From Lentisalinibacter orientalis (GTDB lineage Bacteria > Pseudomonadota > Gammaproteobacteria > Steroidobacterales > Woeseiaceae), in the NCBI RefSeq assembly GCF_040706535.1, contig NZ_JAPDRJ010000002.1:62001-126000 (forward strand): DNA of 64,000 nt, given 5' to 3'. The translations under genes were made by a program, and so were the position numbers. The notes beneath the pieces were generated by a model, which did not search any database, had not been told where the DNA came from, and saw only the letters and a list, made by a program, of their open reading frames with translations. Shown here piece after piece: positions 33,890-46,898 of this stretch (positions are counted from its first letter, which is position 1; each line of letters starts with the position of its first letter).

Positions 33890-36800
33890 ATGAACCTGTT
33901 CAAGCTCTCTCACGCCAACCCCGTCGCCACCGTCGTCGTGTTCCTGATTGTCGGGATCATGGGGGTCGCTGCCCTGATCAACCTGCCCGTACAGCTCACG
34001 CCCAACCTCGAGCGGCCCAGGATCACCATCCTCAATTTCTGGCGCTCGGCTGCGCCCGCCGAAATGGAGGCCGAACTGGTCGAGCCACAGGAGGAGGTGC
34101 TCGAGACGATCGTCGGCCTGGAGAGCATTAAATCGTCGGTACGCGCGGGCATGAGTATCACCGTGCTGTCTTTCCAGGTGGGTACGGACATGCAGATGAA
34201 GCTCATGGACGTGATCAACGCCATGAACCAGGCCCCGCCCCGGCCGCGCGACGCCGAGGAGCCGATGATCAGTCTCGGGGGCCTGGAGCAACCGCTGGCC
34301 ACGCTGCTGATCCGCAAGACGGCCGATGGCGCCGACGGCGATTTCACCGGCGATCAGGAGCTCATCCGCCAGACTGTCGCGCCGGCGCTTCGCACCATTC
34401 CGGGCGTGACCAGCGTGGAGCTCAACAGCTTCCGCGAGTCGCAACTCGAGATCGTGTTCGATCCCTATCGCATGGCCGCACTGGGGTTGCAGCTCGACGC
34501 CCTGCTCGCCCGCATCCAGGGCGCCGGCGACGTCTCGGGCGGCTTCGCCTCGGTGGGGCGACGCGAGTACACCGTGCGTTTCGCCGGCCAGTATCTGTCC
34601 GACGAGTGGGCGCAGATGATCGTGGCCTACAACGAGGGGCGGCCGGTGCGACTGGGCGAGATCGCCGAAATCCGCCAGGGCCACGAACCGATGAGAGGCT
34701 TCGCTTATCGCAACGGGGATCCGGCCTTCTACATCCAGCTGTTCGCGGCCTCCAATGCCAACACGGTCGACATCATGACGGCGCTCAGGAAGCGCGTCGC
34801 CGAGGTCAACGAAAACCACCTGCTCGATGCCGACCTGGAGCTGACCCTCAGCTTCGACTCGTCCGAGCACATCAAACGCGCTGTCGCGCTGGTGCAGGGT
34901 AACCTGGGACTGGGTATCGCGCTGGCCATGGGGCTGCTTTATGCCATGTTGCGCGGCTGGCGCGCTACGGTGCTGATCGCGCTGACCATTCCGGTCTCAC
35001 TGCTGTCGGCGCTGCTGGTGCTCGACCTCCTCGGTCGCAGCCTCAACATCATCTCGCTGGCCGGCCTCGCCTTTTCCGTCGGCCTGGTGCTGGATGCCGC
35101 GATCGTCGTGCAGGAAAACATCGTCCGCCTGCTGCAGCACGGCGAGCCTCTGAAGAAGGCGGTGGTGAAGGGTACGGTCGAGGTGGCACCGGCACTGTTC
35201 GCCTCTACGCTGACGACGGTGGCGATCTTCACGCCCATTGTGTTCATGCAGGGGGTGGAAGGGCAGCTGTTCTTCGACCTGGCAGTGAGCATGGCCGTGG
35301 CGGTGTGCGCCTCCATGCTGGGCGCCTTCTTCCTTGTACCGGTGGTCGCGGGCATCTTTCTTACGCGCGAGTCCGACGGCGGGCAGCCGCCACGCTTCTG
35401 GTATCGCCTGGCGCATCATTATCTGTCGCTGGTCGGCAATGACCGCCGGGCGCTTCTCTGGCTGCTCGTGCTCGGACCCGGGGCCGCGATGGTGATCTGG
35501 GCACTGACGCCCGAGACCGACTTCCTGCCCGAGGCAAAGTGGGAAGGCATCATGGCCGTCTTCGCCGTGCCGCCGGGGGCCAGCTACGAGACGCTGGAGA
35601 ACGAGATTGGCCGCACGCTGATGCGGCGGCTCGAGCCGTATCGCAGCGGCGATAAATCTCCGGCGATCCGCGCCTACAACCTGGCCATGAGCGAAGGCGG
35701 CAAGATTCTGTTCGTCTATCCGGAAGACCCGCGCGAGGTGCAGGAGCTGCTCCATGTGCTGCGCACGGAAATCCTTGCCGACCTGCCGGGCACGAGCGGG
35801 TTTCCGTTCCAGGCCTCATTGCTGAGCATCAACGTGGGCGGCAGCCGTTCGATCTACCTGAACTTCAATGGCGAGCTCGACGACGCCTCGCGCCAGGTTG
35901 CCGCCCAGACCATGCAGCGCATCCGGAGCGAGATAGCCGGTGCGGGTCTGCGTCCGCTGCCGAATCTGAATGCCGCACAGCCGCAGCTCGTACTGACGCC
36001 CGACGACCATGCGGTGGCACAAGCCGGTCTCGACCGCAGCCAGGTGGCGAAAATGGTTCGAGCGGCCACCGGCGGGCTGTACCTGGGTGAGCAGTTCGAC
36101 GGCAGCCGCCGCCAGAACATCATCCTCAAGGCGCCGCGCTGGAACTCCCCGGAGCAGCTCCAGGCCGTCCCCATGGCCACGCCGCTATCAGGCGTGCAGA
36201 CGCTGGGGCAACTCACCCGTGCCGAGCGCCGGACAGGCCCGACCCAGCTTCGCCGCTACAACGGCGAGCGCACCTTCACCATCGCCATCACGCCGCCTTC
36301 TGACATGTCGCTGCAGGTCGCACTGGAAAAGCTCCGGCCGATCATGGCCGATGCCCAGGCACAGGTCAGTCCCGGGATTCACCTCATGCTCGCAGGCGGC
36401 TCCGATGACCTGGCTGACACCATCGAGACGATGACCTGGAACTTCGCCTTTGCCGCGCTGGTGCTGTTCCTGCTCATGACCGCGCTCTTCCGTTCCGCGC
36501 TCGACAGTGCGCTCGTGCTGGCCTCAATGCCGATGGCGCTGGCCGGCGGCGTGCTTGGCCTGCGCGCGCTCAACCTGTTCGCCTTCCAGTCCCTGGACCT
36601 GCTGACCATGATCGGCTTCGTGATCCTGATGGGCCTGGTGGTCAACAACGCCATCCTGCTGATTGACCGCGTCCGGCGCGGAAACGCCGAGGGGCTGTCG
36701 AGGGAGGAGGCCATCCGGATGGCCGTGGAGACGCGGGTTCGCCCGATCTGGATGAGCACGCTCACTTCCGTGGTCGGCATGCTGCCGCTGGTGCTGGTGC

Positions 36801-36976
36801 CCGGCGTGGGCAGCGAAATCTACCGTGGCCTGGCCGTGGTGATTGTGGGAGGCATGCTTACCAGCACACTGTTTACCGTCGTCTTCATGGCCGCGGCACT
36901 GCGGCTGATGGCGCGGCTGCGCGATTTCCGCGCCGGCAGCCCTGCTTCATCCGAATCCGCCATCCAGGCGTCCTGA
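33890..36976 (+). CDS. RND-family efflux permease
   Basis: The 1028-residue inner-membrane transporter has the RND plan: helix 1 (about 12-31), a large periplasmic loop, helices 2-6, a second loop and helices 7-12. It should export drugs, lipids or other small molecules out of the periplasm or membrane. The proton-relay region of helix 4 reads GLVLDAAIVV with D402 but A403 where AcrB has a second Asp. Helix 10 has VNNAIL (N919) where AcrB has K940. This variant relay is a real difference from AcrB-type pumps. The adaptor gene follows by 29 bases. No outer-membrane channel gene is nearby, so a TolC-like protein elsewhere is needed. Confidence 0.94.
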   Translation: MNLFKLSHANPVATVVVFLIVGIMGVAALINLPVQLTPNLERPRITILNFWRSAAPAEMEAELVEPQEEVLETIVGLESIKSSVRAGMSITVLSFQVGTDMQMKLMDVINAMNQAPPRPRDAEEPMISLGGLEQPLATLLIRKTADGADGDFTGDQELIRQTVAPALRTIPGVTSVELNSFRESQLEIVFDPYRMAALGLQLDALLARIQGAGDVSGGFASVGRREYTVRFAGQYLSDEWAQMIVAYNEGRPVRLGEIAEIRQGHEPMRGFAYRNGDPAFYIQLFAASNANTVDIMTALRKRVAEVNENHLLDADLELTLSFDSSEHIKRAVALVQGNLGLGIALAMGLLYAMLRGWRATVLIALTIPVSLLSALLVLDLLGRSLNIISLAGLAFSVGLVLDAAIVVQENIVRLLQHGEPLKKAVVKGTVEVAPALFASTLTTVAIFTPIVFMQGVEGQLFFDLAVSMAVAVCASMLGAFFLVPVVAGIFLTRESDGGQPPRFWYRLAHHYLSLVGNDRRALLWLLVLGPGAAMVIWALTPETDFLPEAKWEGIMAVFAVPPGASYETLENEIGRTLMRRLEPYRSGDKSPAIRAYNLAMSEGGKILFVYPEDPREVQELLHVLRTEILADLPGTSGFPFQASLLSINVGGSRSIYLNFNGELDDASRQVAAQTMQRIRSEIAGAGLRPLPNLNAAQPQLVLTPDDHAVAQAGLDRSQVAKMVRAATGGLYLGEQFDGSRRQNIILKAPRWNSPEQLQAVPMATPLSGVQTLGQLTRAERRTGPTQLRRYNGERTFTIAITPPSDMSLQVALEKLRPIMADAQAQVSPGIHLMLAGGSDDLADTIETMTWNFAFAALVLFLLMTALFRSALDSALVLASMPMALAGGVLGLRALNLFAFQSLDLLTMIGFVILMGLVVNNAILLIDRVRRGNAEGLSREEAIRMAVETRVRPIWMSTLTSVVGMLPLVLVPGVGSEIYRGLAVVIVGGMLTSTLFTVVFMAAALRLMARLRDFRAGSPASSESAIQAS

Positions 36977-37005
36977 CAACCGCCCTCGAGAAAGGAATAC
37001 TGATC

Positions 37006-38109
37006 ATGAATACGCTCAATCGCTACAAGAATGCCGTTTGGCTCGCCATGGTGGCCGGTGCGCTGCTGCCCAGCCCCGTCCTGGCCGCTGATCATCCGGT
37101 GGTCTCCGTGGTGTCGGTCGAATCCGACCGAATCAGTCCGAGCCTGATGGTCACCGGCACAGTGCAGAGTCGCTCCGACTCTTCGGTTTCGGCCGGCATC
37201 GCCGGCTCGCTCACCTGGGTGGCCGAGCCCGGTACGCGGGTCGTGCAAGGCGAGCCGGTCGCCCGACTGGACGATCGTCCCTTCGAACTGAACCTGCGCG
37301 AACTGAAGGCGCGCCTGAACAAGAAGCACATCGAGATTCGCCGGCTCGAGCAGGATCTCCAGCGCTATCGCAGGCTGCAGCAGCAGCACTCGATCTCGGC
37401 GCGCGAGGTCGACGCGCTCGAAGCCGACCTGGGCATGGCCCGCTCGGACGCCGAGCTGTTGGAGGTCGAGATCGACCGCGCCCGCGACGACCTGGCCAGG
37501 ACCCTCATCGTCGCGCCTTTCGACGGCATGGTGACCCAGCGCTTCCAGCAGCGAGGCGAAAGCGTTTCGGCCACGCAGCCGGTGGCGCACGTGGTCAGTA
37601 CCGAGACGCTCGAGATCCGTTTCCATGGCCCACTGGTGCACAGCGACCTGCCGACTGCGATCGGACGCCTGCGCGTGCACTGGGGATCGGGCAGCGCCGA
37701 GATGACCGTGCGGGCCACGGTGCCGGTCAGCGATGAGCAGTCGCAGAGTTTTGTGGGCTACCTGGCCGTGCCGCCTTCGATGGCGTCGCAGTTCCGCATC
37801 GGCCAGCTGATCAGCGTGGCCGTCCCCACGGCTCTGCCGTCAGAACAGTTTATCGTACCCCGCGATGCCCTGGTGCTGGGTGAAAAACACATTCGGGTTT
37901 TCGTGCTCGACGCGGAGGGCAAGGTGCTTGCGGTACCGGTCGAGGTGGGCGCGGACCATGGTGATTCCGTCGCCGTCGAGGGCTCGCTGGCCGCCGGCCA
38001 GCAGGTGGTCGTGCGCGGCGCGGAGTCGATTCGCAGCGGCGACCAGGTCACGGTGCTCTCGTCGGAGGAATTCCCGGTCACCACCCTGGTCAGCCAAGAA
38101 GCGTCCTGA
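37006..38109 (+). CDS. RND periplasmic adaptor (membrane fusion protein)
   Basis: The 367-residue adaptor has a signal peptide (MNTLNRYKNAVWLAMVAGALLPSPVLAAD). A lipoyl-like half (GTVQSRSDSSVSAGIAGSLTWV) is followed by a coiled-coil hairpin (about 95-165), the second lipoyl half with LIVAPFDGMVT, a beta-barrel and the membrane-proximal domain. It links the permease to an outer-membrane channel. There is no lipobox, so it should be soluble or held by its N-terminal helix. It lies in an operon after the permease, an order opposite to acrAB. It converges with the winged-helix/TPR regulator 9 bases beyond its stop. Confidence 0.93.
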   Translation: MNTLNRYKNAVWLAMVAGALLPSPVLAADHPVVSVVSVESDRISPSLMVTGTVQSRSDSSVSAGIAGSLTWVAEPGTRVVQGEPVARLDDRPFELNLRELKARLNKKHIEIRRLEQDLQRYRRLQQQHSISAREVDALEADLGMARSDAELLEVEIDRARDDLARTLIVAPFDGMVTQRFQQRGESVSATQPVAHVVSTETLEIRFHGPLVHSDLPTAIGRLRVHWGSGSAEMTVRATVPVSDEQSQSFVGYLAVPPSMASQFRIGQLISVAVPTALPSEQFIVPRDALVLGEKHIRVFVLDAEGKVLAVPVEVGADHGDSVAVEGSLAAGQQVVVRGAESIRSGDQVTVLSSEEFPVTTLVSQEAS

Positions 38110-38118
38110 TGCGTGTTT

Positions 38119-39627
38119 CTATTCGCTGTTCGTGGGATCCGCTGCCCGCTGCGGCAGGCGATTCAGCAACTCGGCGAAGCGCGGATCATTGCGGAGAGGC
38201 AGGTAGTGGGGATCGACGTTGACCAGCAGGATCTGGGGCTGGCGTTCATCGACGGCCTCGTTGAGCCAGCGGAAGGCCTCGCCGGGGCGGCCGGCCACCA
38301 CGGCGTAGCGCGCCCAGCTGATTGGCGGAATGTAATGACCGATGTTGCGTTTTGGACGATCGTCGAGCAGCTGGCCGAACAGGGCCGGCATGCCACGCTG
38401 ACGGTAAAGCTCGGTGTATTCGGCGATCTTCTCCTCGGCCACGTTTGCCTCTCGCATGAGGAGCACGAGTTGGTCGAAAGCCATCTCGTCGTCGCCGAGC
38501 AGCAGGCCGAGGCGATGCAGCATTCTGCGGTAGGATTCCGAGTCCGGTTCGCTGTTCATGAGGCGCCGGGTCTCGGCGAGGGCGCGCTCCAGCTCTCCGT
38601 TCATGGTGTAGACGAAGGTCATGTTGACGAAGCGATACCACGCGGGATCGATCTCGCGCAGATGCTGAAGGATCGCTTCGGATCGTTCGAACTCACCCAG
38701 GGAAAGCAGGAACTCGCTGTAGGCCAGGTAACTTCCCGGCTCGTCCGGATCGAACTCGATGGCGCGCAGATACGCGTGCTCGGCGGCCTGAAGGTCCCAG
38801 TCCGCCAGCCAGTGCAGTTCTGCCTTGCGCAGCCAGGCGCGGGCATTGTCGGGGTCGACTTCGAGTACGTGGTCGAGCAGGGCGTGAACTTCGTCGGCGT
38901 ACAGTTCGATATCGAGATGGCCGGTCAGCCCGCTCAGGTCCAGCTTGGCCTCAGCAATACCGAGGTAGGCTCCGATCGCGCCGGGGTGCTCCTCGAGCAC
39001 GGCTCTGAAGTCGGCGATAGCCTGGCGCAGGACTTCGGGGCGCTCGCTGCCGAGCCGCTCCCCGGCCCTTTCGAGTAACTGGCCTACTTCCGCGCTCCGG
39101 CTCTCCGCGGTCGTCGGCTCCCGGAGCCGCGCCGGCGTGTCTTCGCGGCTTAGCCACCAGCCGCCAATGGCGGCGCCCAGCAAGCCGATGGCGACCAGAC
39201 CGGACCACGGCCACCAGCCCGCTCTCGGTCGCGCTGACCGCAGAGAGTTTTCCGTTCCTGTGGAAACACGCCGCGTTTCAGGCAGCCAGATATAGCCCGT
39301 ACCGGTCACGGTCCGGATGTACTTTGGCGCACCGGCACGATCGCCCAGTGCACGCCTGAGCTTGCTGACCGCCACCGACAGGCTGTCCTCGTTGACGATG
39401 CGCCCCGGCCAGATTTCCTCCATCAGCCAGGTCTTGGTCAGCACCTGTCCGGGCCGGCGGCAGAACGCCCGGAGCAGGTCCGAGACCTTCTGCTCGAGAA
39501 TCACGTCATGATCACCCAGGCGCAGCCGGCCCTCCAGCGGTGCGAAGACGGCGTTATCGAAACGGTATAGGTACGGGCGCTGCATTGGCGGAATCGGAAA
39601 GGCATCGGAGCCGATCAGATGATCCAT
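38119..39627 (-). CDS. CadC-like winged-helix membrane regulator with TPR domain
   Basis: The 502-residue protein has an N-terminal OmpR/CadC winged helix (about residues 20-115, RPGQVLTKTWLMEEIWPGRIVNEDSLSVAVSKLRRALGD). A single membrane helix follows (about 143-162, WSGLVAIGLLGAAIGGWWL), then a periplasmic TPR-like part with repeats such as NARAWLRKAELHWLADWDLQAAEHAYLRAIEFDPDEPGS. It has no TolB-like domain, unlike the regulator at 18 kb. Being convergent with the RND genes, it may control them, but this is only proximity. The start may instead be the ATG at 39585; neither has a good ribosome binding site. Confidence 0.88.
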   Translation of the reverse strand: MDHLIGSDAFPIPPMQRPYLYRFDNAVFAPLEGRLRLGDHDVILEQKVSDLLRAFCRRPGQVLTKTWLMEEIWPGRIVNEDSLSVAVSKLRRALGDRAGAPKYIRTVTGTGYIWLPETRRVSTGTENSLRSARPRAGWWPWSGLVAIGLLGAAIGGWWLSREDTPARLREPTTAESRSAEVGQLLERAGERLGSERPEVLRQAIADFRAVLEEHPGAIGAYLGIAEAKLDLSGLTGHLDIELYADEVHALLDHVLEVDPDNARAWLRKAELHWLADWDLQAAEHAYLRAIEFDPDEPGSYLAYSEFLLSLGEFERSEAILQHLREIDPAWYRFVNMTFVYTMNGELERALAETRRLMNSEPDSESYRRMLHRLGLLLGDDEMAFDQLVLLMREANVAEEKIAEYTELYRQRGMPALFGQLLDDRPKRNIGHYIPPISWARYAVVAGRPGEAFRWLNEAVDERQPQILLVNVDPHYLPLRNDPRFAELLNRLPQRAADPTNSE

Positions 39628-39785
39628 GGATGATCAATGATAGTCCAGTCGGGAGCAGAAGCGGCCGCACTCGCCCGCCCGATCCAGACAAGGCATGAGC
39701 CTGGGCGACCCCGTATCGCTCGAAAAGGGGACCGCATTCGTACTGCGAGCCGTCCAAGCCGACGATCGGGCCTGACAGCTCACCC

Positions 39786-39820
39786 AAAACAAAAAGGCCG
39801 CCCCGTTTCCGGGGCGGCCT
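39786..39820 (-). terminator. Rho-independent terminator of the rRNA operon
   Basis: Read on the minus strand, a 10-base GC stem (GGCCGCCCCG / CGGGGCGGCC) with a GAAA-type loop is followed by TTTTTGTTTT. It starts 13 bases after the 3' end of 5S rRNA, so it ends the operon. Between it and the regulator start (39628-39785) nothing else is recognisable. Confidence 0.92.
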
Positions 39821-39833
39821 TCCTGAATATAAA

Positions 39834-39950
39834 GCCTGGCGGTGACCTACTCTCACATGGGGAGACCCCACACTACCATCGGCGCTGAGCGTTTTCACTT
39901 CTGAGTTCGGGATGGGATCAGGTGGTTCCCGCTCGCTATTGCCGCCAGGC
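39834..39950 (-). rRNA. rrf: 5S ribosomal RNA
   Basis: About 117 bases. The ends pair (GCCTGGC with GCCAGGC), and the internal CCGAACTCAGAAGTGAAAC loop is the standard bacterial 5S core. It is last in the operon, and its 5' end lies about 105 bases after the 23S 3' end. Confidence 0.95.
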
Positions 39951-40035
39951 AAACCGGTTGGGGTGAGGCATACCTCACCCCCAATAGGGTTAACAATCTG
40001 GAAAGTTTTGACGTCAGAGTGTCGCTTAGCGTCGC

Positions 40036-40054
40036 GAAAACGCTTTGGTGTTAT

Positions 40055-40063
<9 letters not shown>
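40036..40063 (-). other. 3' arm of the 23S RNA processing stem
   Basis: The minus-strand transcript reads CTTGGCCATATAAC followed by ACCAAAGCG and TTTTC. It pairs over about 27 bases with the 5' arm at 42943-42969, with G-U pairs and one bulged base. This is the classic RNase III substrate around precursor 23S. Confidence 0.8.
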
Positions 40064-42942
<2,879 letters not shown>

Positions 42943-42949
<7 letters not shown>

Positions 42950-42969
42950 ATATAACCCAAAGCGTTCTC
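42943..42969 (-). other. 5' arm of the 23S RNA processing stem
   Basis: The minus-strand transcript reads GAGAACGCTTTGGG followed by TTATATGGTCAAG. It is complementary to the stretch just after 23S. The tRNA-Ala to 23S spacer (42950-43267, 318 bases) also holds a boxA at 43186-43197 and otherwise no gene. Confidence 0.8.
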
Positions 42970-43185
42970 ACTCGGACAAAAGTCCTGCGTGACAACCCTT
43001 CGATCGGGCGGGGCCTCACCTGCTCCATCACCTTTTGCAAAGCAGAGCGGGCTCGACCCCAGGCTCGTCTGACAGGCGGTAGAAGATTACCGGTCTGCCT
43101 CAGAGCCGTGTCCTTGCGACGCGAATGCGACACTCTAAAAAACTGAGTCCGAAGACTCAGCCTAGACGTCAAAACTTATCCAGAT

Positions 43186-43197
43186 TGTTAAAGAGCA
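43186..43197 (-). promoter_or_regulatory. boxA antitermination element before 23S
   Basis: On the minus strand the sequence is TGCTCTTTAACA, an exact match to the boxA consensus. It recruits NusB/NusE so that RNA polymerase reads through the long 23S gene. Confidence 0.88.
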
Positions 43198-43267
43198 AAA
43201 ACATCAAAAGAAAGCTCTGATGCTTTCGTTTGGTGTCTTCGTACAGGCAACAGGGCCACCGGTTGGA

Positions 43268-43343
43268 TGGTGGAGCCAGGCGGGATCGAACCGCCGACCT
43301 CCTGCGTGCAAAGCAGGCGCTCTCCCAGCTGAGCTATGGCCCC
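43268..43343 (-). tRNA. tRNA-Ala (anticodon TGC)
   Basis: 76 bases including an encoded CCA. The acceptor stem GGGGCCA pairs with TGGCTCC, the anticodon loop is TTTGCAC, and the T arm carries GGTTCGATCC. It is second of the two spacer tRNAs and lies 76 bases after tRNA-Ile, with REP units between them. Confidence 0.97.
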
Positions 43344-43361
43344 TTTTCAAATGTTCATGGA

Positions 43362-43413
43362 TCGGGCCTGAAGGCCCTCCTACATGCACATCGGGGCTGA
43401 AGCCCCTCCTACG
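43362..43413. repeat. Pair of REP-type units inside the rRNA operon spacer
   Basis: Two units, TCGGGCC-TGAA-GGCCCTCCTACA (43362-43384) and TCGGGGC-TGAA-GCCCCTCCTACG (43391-43413), fill the 76-base gap between tRNA-Ala and tRNA-Ile. They belong to the family seen at 16.7, 25.6 and 33.7 kb. In the transcript they form two hairpins with TTCA loops. Confidence 0.85.
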
Positions 43414-43419
43414 TGGAGA

Positions 43420-43496
<77 letters not shown>

Positions 43497-43562
43497 GGAG
43501 TCCACGAAGCGCCCGGGCTCTCTCGAGCGAGGTCGGACAGCAGTCCAGGCCTGTTGCCTATT

Positions 43563-43592
43563 CAATCAGGTAACTTGTATGGGAGCTCGCGC
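43563..43592 (-). other. 3' arm of the 16S RNA processing stem
   Basis: The transcript reads GCGCGAGCTCCCATACAAG and then TTACCTGATTG about 27 bases after 16S. It pairs over 30 bases with the leader arm at 45256-45285; the three differences are compatible with G-U or single mismatches. This is the expected RNase III site. Confidence 0.82.
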
Positions 43593-43618
43593 CTTCCTTT
43601 GCGGTTGCGCTTTACTCT

Positions 43619-45160
<1,542 letters not shown>

Positions 45161-45255
45161 AAACATTGAAGTTTGAAGAATGAGATCCCCAAGCTCTAAA
45201 TCACATTGACTTAGGTTTGGTTCGCTCACTCTGGTTTTCGCTTCCGAAAATTCCA

Positions 45256-45285
45256 GCGCGAGCGCCCACACAAATTACCTGATTG
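45256..45285 (-). other. 5' arm of the 16S RNA processing stem
   Basis: The transcript reads CAATCAGGTAATTTGTGTGG followed by GCGCTCGCGC, starting a few bases after boxA. It is nearly complementary to the stretch after 16S at 43563-43592. Confidence 0.82.
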
Positions 45286-45288
45286 TAT

Positions 45289-45300
45289 TGTTAAAGAGCG
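45289..45300 (-). promoter_or_regulatory. boxA in the rRNA leader
   Basis: On the minus strand it reads CGCTCTTTAACA, eleven of twelve bases of the boxA consensus. It lies between promoter P2 and the 16S processing stem, the normal leader position. Confidence 0.85.
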
Positions 45301-45328
45301 ATTCCCCGGAATCCGGGGCAGACCCACA

Positions 45329-45356
45329 ATTATACAGGCAGGCCGGGGTTGGTCAA
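45329..45356 (-). promoter_or_regulatory. rRNA promoter P2 (16S-proximal)
   Basis: On the minus strand TTGACC is followed by a 16-base spacer and a perfect TATAAT. Transcription should start about 162 bases before 16S. The discriminator (TGTGGG) is less GC-rich than in P1. Confidence 0.85.
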
Positions 45357-45426
45357 CAGTCCAGGCTGCCTGCATCACTGTTTTTTCGGGGTCTCCTGCC
45401 GGCGACGCGGCCGTCAGGGAGGGCGC

Positions 45427-45454
45427 ATTATAGCGACGATCCCGCCCCCGTCAA
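45427..45454 (-). promoter_or_regulatory. rRNA promoter P1 (upstream)
   Basis: On the minus strand TTGACG is followed by a 16-base spacer and TATAAT. The GCGCCC discriminator directly after the -10 box is typical of promoters under stringent (ppGpp/DksA) control. The rest of the 449-base gap, up to the cytochrome b gene (45455-45609), shows no gene or clear site. Confidence 0.85.
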
Positions 45455-45609
45455 CACCCGATGGCAAATTCTTTTCGGCGGCGGCCGGGGCGCCGCCGGA
45501 ATACCCTCCGCGGACACCCTTCCAACCACTCCGTTAGACCGTCCCGTGAGCCCGGCGTTCCGGTGCGCGAATGCTTGCCGGGCCGGGGCGGTTCTGGCTG
45601 AATGCCGCC

Positions 45610-46317
45610 ATGAAAAAGGACACGGATCGGCCCGCCGCGGCCCTCGTCTGGGACCTGCCCCTGCGGCTGTTCCACTGGCTGCTGGTAGTGGCGCTGGCAG
45701 GCAGCTGGATCACCCACGAACTCGGGGTGAACTACATGGACTGGCACATGCGGCTCGGCTACCTCGTGATCGGGCTGATCGTGTTCCGGCTCCTGTGGGG
45801 CTTCGTCGGGCCGCGCCACGCGCGCTTCGGGCAATTCCTGCGCGGCCCCGGCGCCGTCGTGGCCTACGCCCGCGACTGGCTGGCCGGGCGGGCGCGGGTG
45901 AGCGCGGGGCACAATCCCCTGGGCGGCTGGTCAGTGCTGGCCATGCTGGCCGTGGTGTCCGTGCAGGCGGTGACGGGGCTGTTCAATACCGACGACGTGC
46001 TGACCAGCGGTCCCTGGCACGGCGCAGTGTCCGACGACCTGGCCGACACGGCGTCCTGGCTCCACGCCGTGAACTTCAACCTGCTGCTGGCACTGACGGG
46101 CCTGCACGTCGCCTCCATCCTCGCCTACTGGCTCAGGCTGCGCATCGACCTCGCGACGGCCATGTTCACCGGCCGCAAGCGCGGCGTCGACCCGGCGGCG
46201 GGAATCGCCGGCCACCGGCTCCTGCTGGCACTGGTCCTGGCCGCACTCGCCGCCGGGACGGTGTGGCTGCTGGTGGACCTGGCGCCGGAGCCGGCGGCCG
46301 CAGATTTCCTGTTCTGA
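45610..46317 (+). CDS. Cytochrome b561-type membrane cytochrome
   Basis: The protein of about 235 residues has four to five membrane helices and starts PLRLFHWLLVVALAGSW, the usual opening of the b561/Ni-hydrogenase cytochrome b group. Likely heme ligands are the histidines in LFHW, MDWHMRLGY, WLHAVNFN and GLHVAS. It should pass electrons between quinol and a periplasmic carrier. The ATG at 45610 is not backed by a good ribosome binding site; the frame is open to 45571. Directly convergent with it lies a cytochrome c' gene, a known genomic pairing. Confidence 0.9.
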   Translation: MKKDTDRPAAALVWDLPLRLFHWLLVVALAGSWITHELGVNYMDWHMRLGYLVIGLIVFRLLWGFVGPRHARFGQFLRGPGAVVAYARDWLAGRARVSAGHNPLGGWSVLAMLAVVSVQAVTGLFNTDDVLTSGPWHGAVSDDLADTASWLHAVNFNLLLALTGLHVASILAYWLRLRIDLATAMFTGRKRGVDPAAGIAGHRLLLALVLAALAAGTVWLLVDLAPEPAAADFLF

Positions 46318-46356
46318 GCCTCCGGTTCCGAGCCGCTCCCCTTGCGGGGTCGGCAA

Positions 46357-46821
46357 TCAGTCCTCGCGGAAGCGGTCGTGGCAGTCCTTGCAGGCCTGTC
46401 CCATCTCGACGAACGCCGTCCTGAACGCGTCGAAATCCCCGCCGGCGGTCGCCGTCTCGAGAGCGGCGCTCTTCTCGCGAATCGCCGCGGCAAGTTCCAG
46501 GAACTCCTCCTCCTCCTCCCAGATCGCGTCCTTCGCCTCGGTGGGCAGGTCGTAGCCCCGGGTATCGGCGGCGAAGGCGTCGGGGATCATCGGCACCAAT
46601 GCCGCGATGCGGCTCGCGTGCTTGCCGGCCCTGTCCGCGTCGAAGGGGATCTCCTCCTTGGCCATGCCGGCCAGCGGCCCGATGTTCCACCCCACCAGTT
46701 TAAACAGCGATTCGCGCACCTCGTAGGCCTTCCCGGCCTGCTTCGCATCCATGGCGAGCGCGCTGCCAGCGGCGAACACGGCCAGCGCGGCCAGACAGAC
46801 GGCTATCTTCCTGAACTGCAT
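46357..46821 (-). CDS. Cytochrome c' (periplasmic, four-helix heme protein)
   Basis: The 154-residue protein has a signal peptide (MQFRKIAVCLAALAVFAAGSALA). The heme motif CKDCH sits at the C-terminal end (C144, C147, H148), the hallmark of class II c-type cytochromes. The mature part of about 130 residues fits the cytochrome c' four-helix bundle. Family members bind NO and CO and may protect against nitric oxide. The ATG at 46821 has an AAGGAGAG site. It lies 77 bases downstream of the tyrS stop-proximal end in the opposite gene order and is convergent with the cytochrome b561 gene. Confidence 0.93.
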   Translation of the reverse strand: MQFRKIAVCLAALAVFAAGSALAMDAKQAGKAYEVRESLFKLVGWNIGPLAGMAKEEIPFDADRAGKHASRIAALVPMIPDAFAADTRGYDLPTEAKDAIWEEEEEFLELAAAIREKSAALETATAGGDFDAFRTAFVEMGQACKDCHDRFRED

Positions 46822-46898
46822 CGTTCTCTCCTTACAAAGATCATCCGGGAGCGGCCGTGCCGCTCCTTCCGTTCCCCCGATTTTTCGATTTTTCGGTA

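Noticed and set aside
33766..34131. Small plus-strand frame overlapping the RND start
   Set aside because: It is out of frame with the RND gene, lacks a ribosome binding site, and becomes Arg-rich nonsense over the RND coding region.
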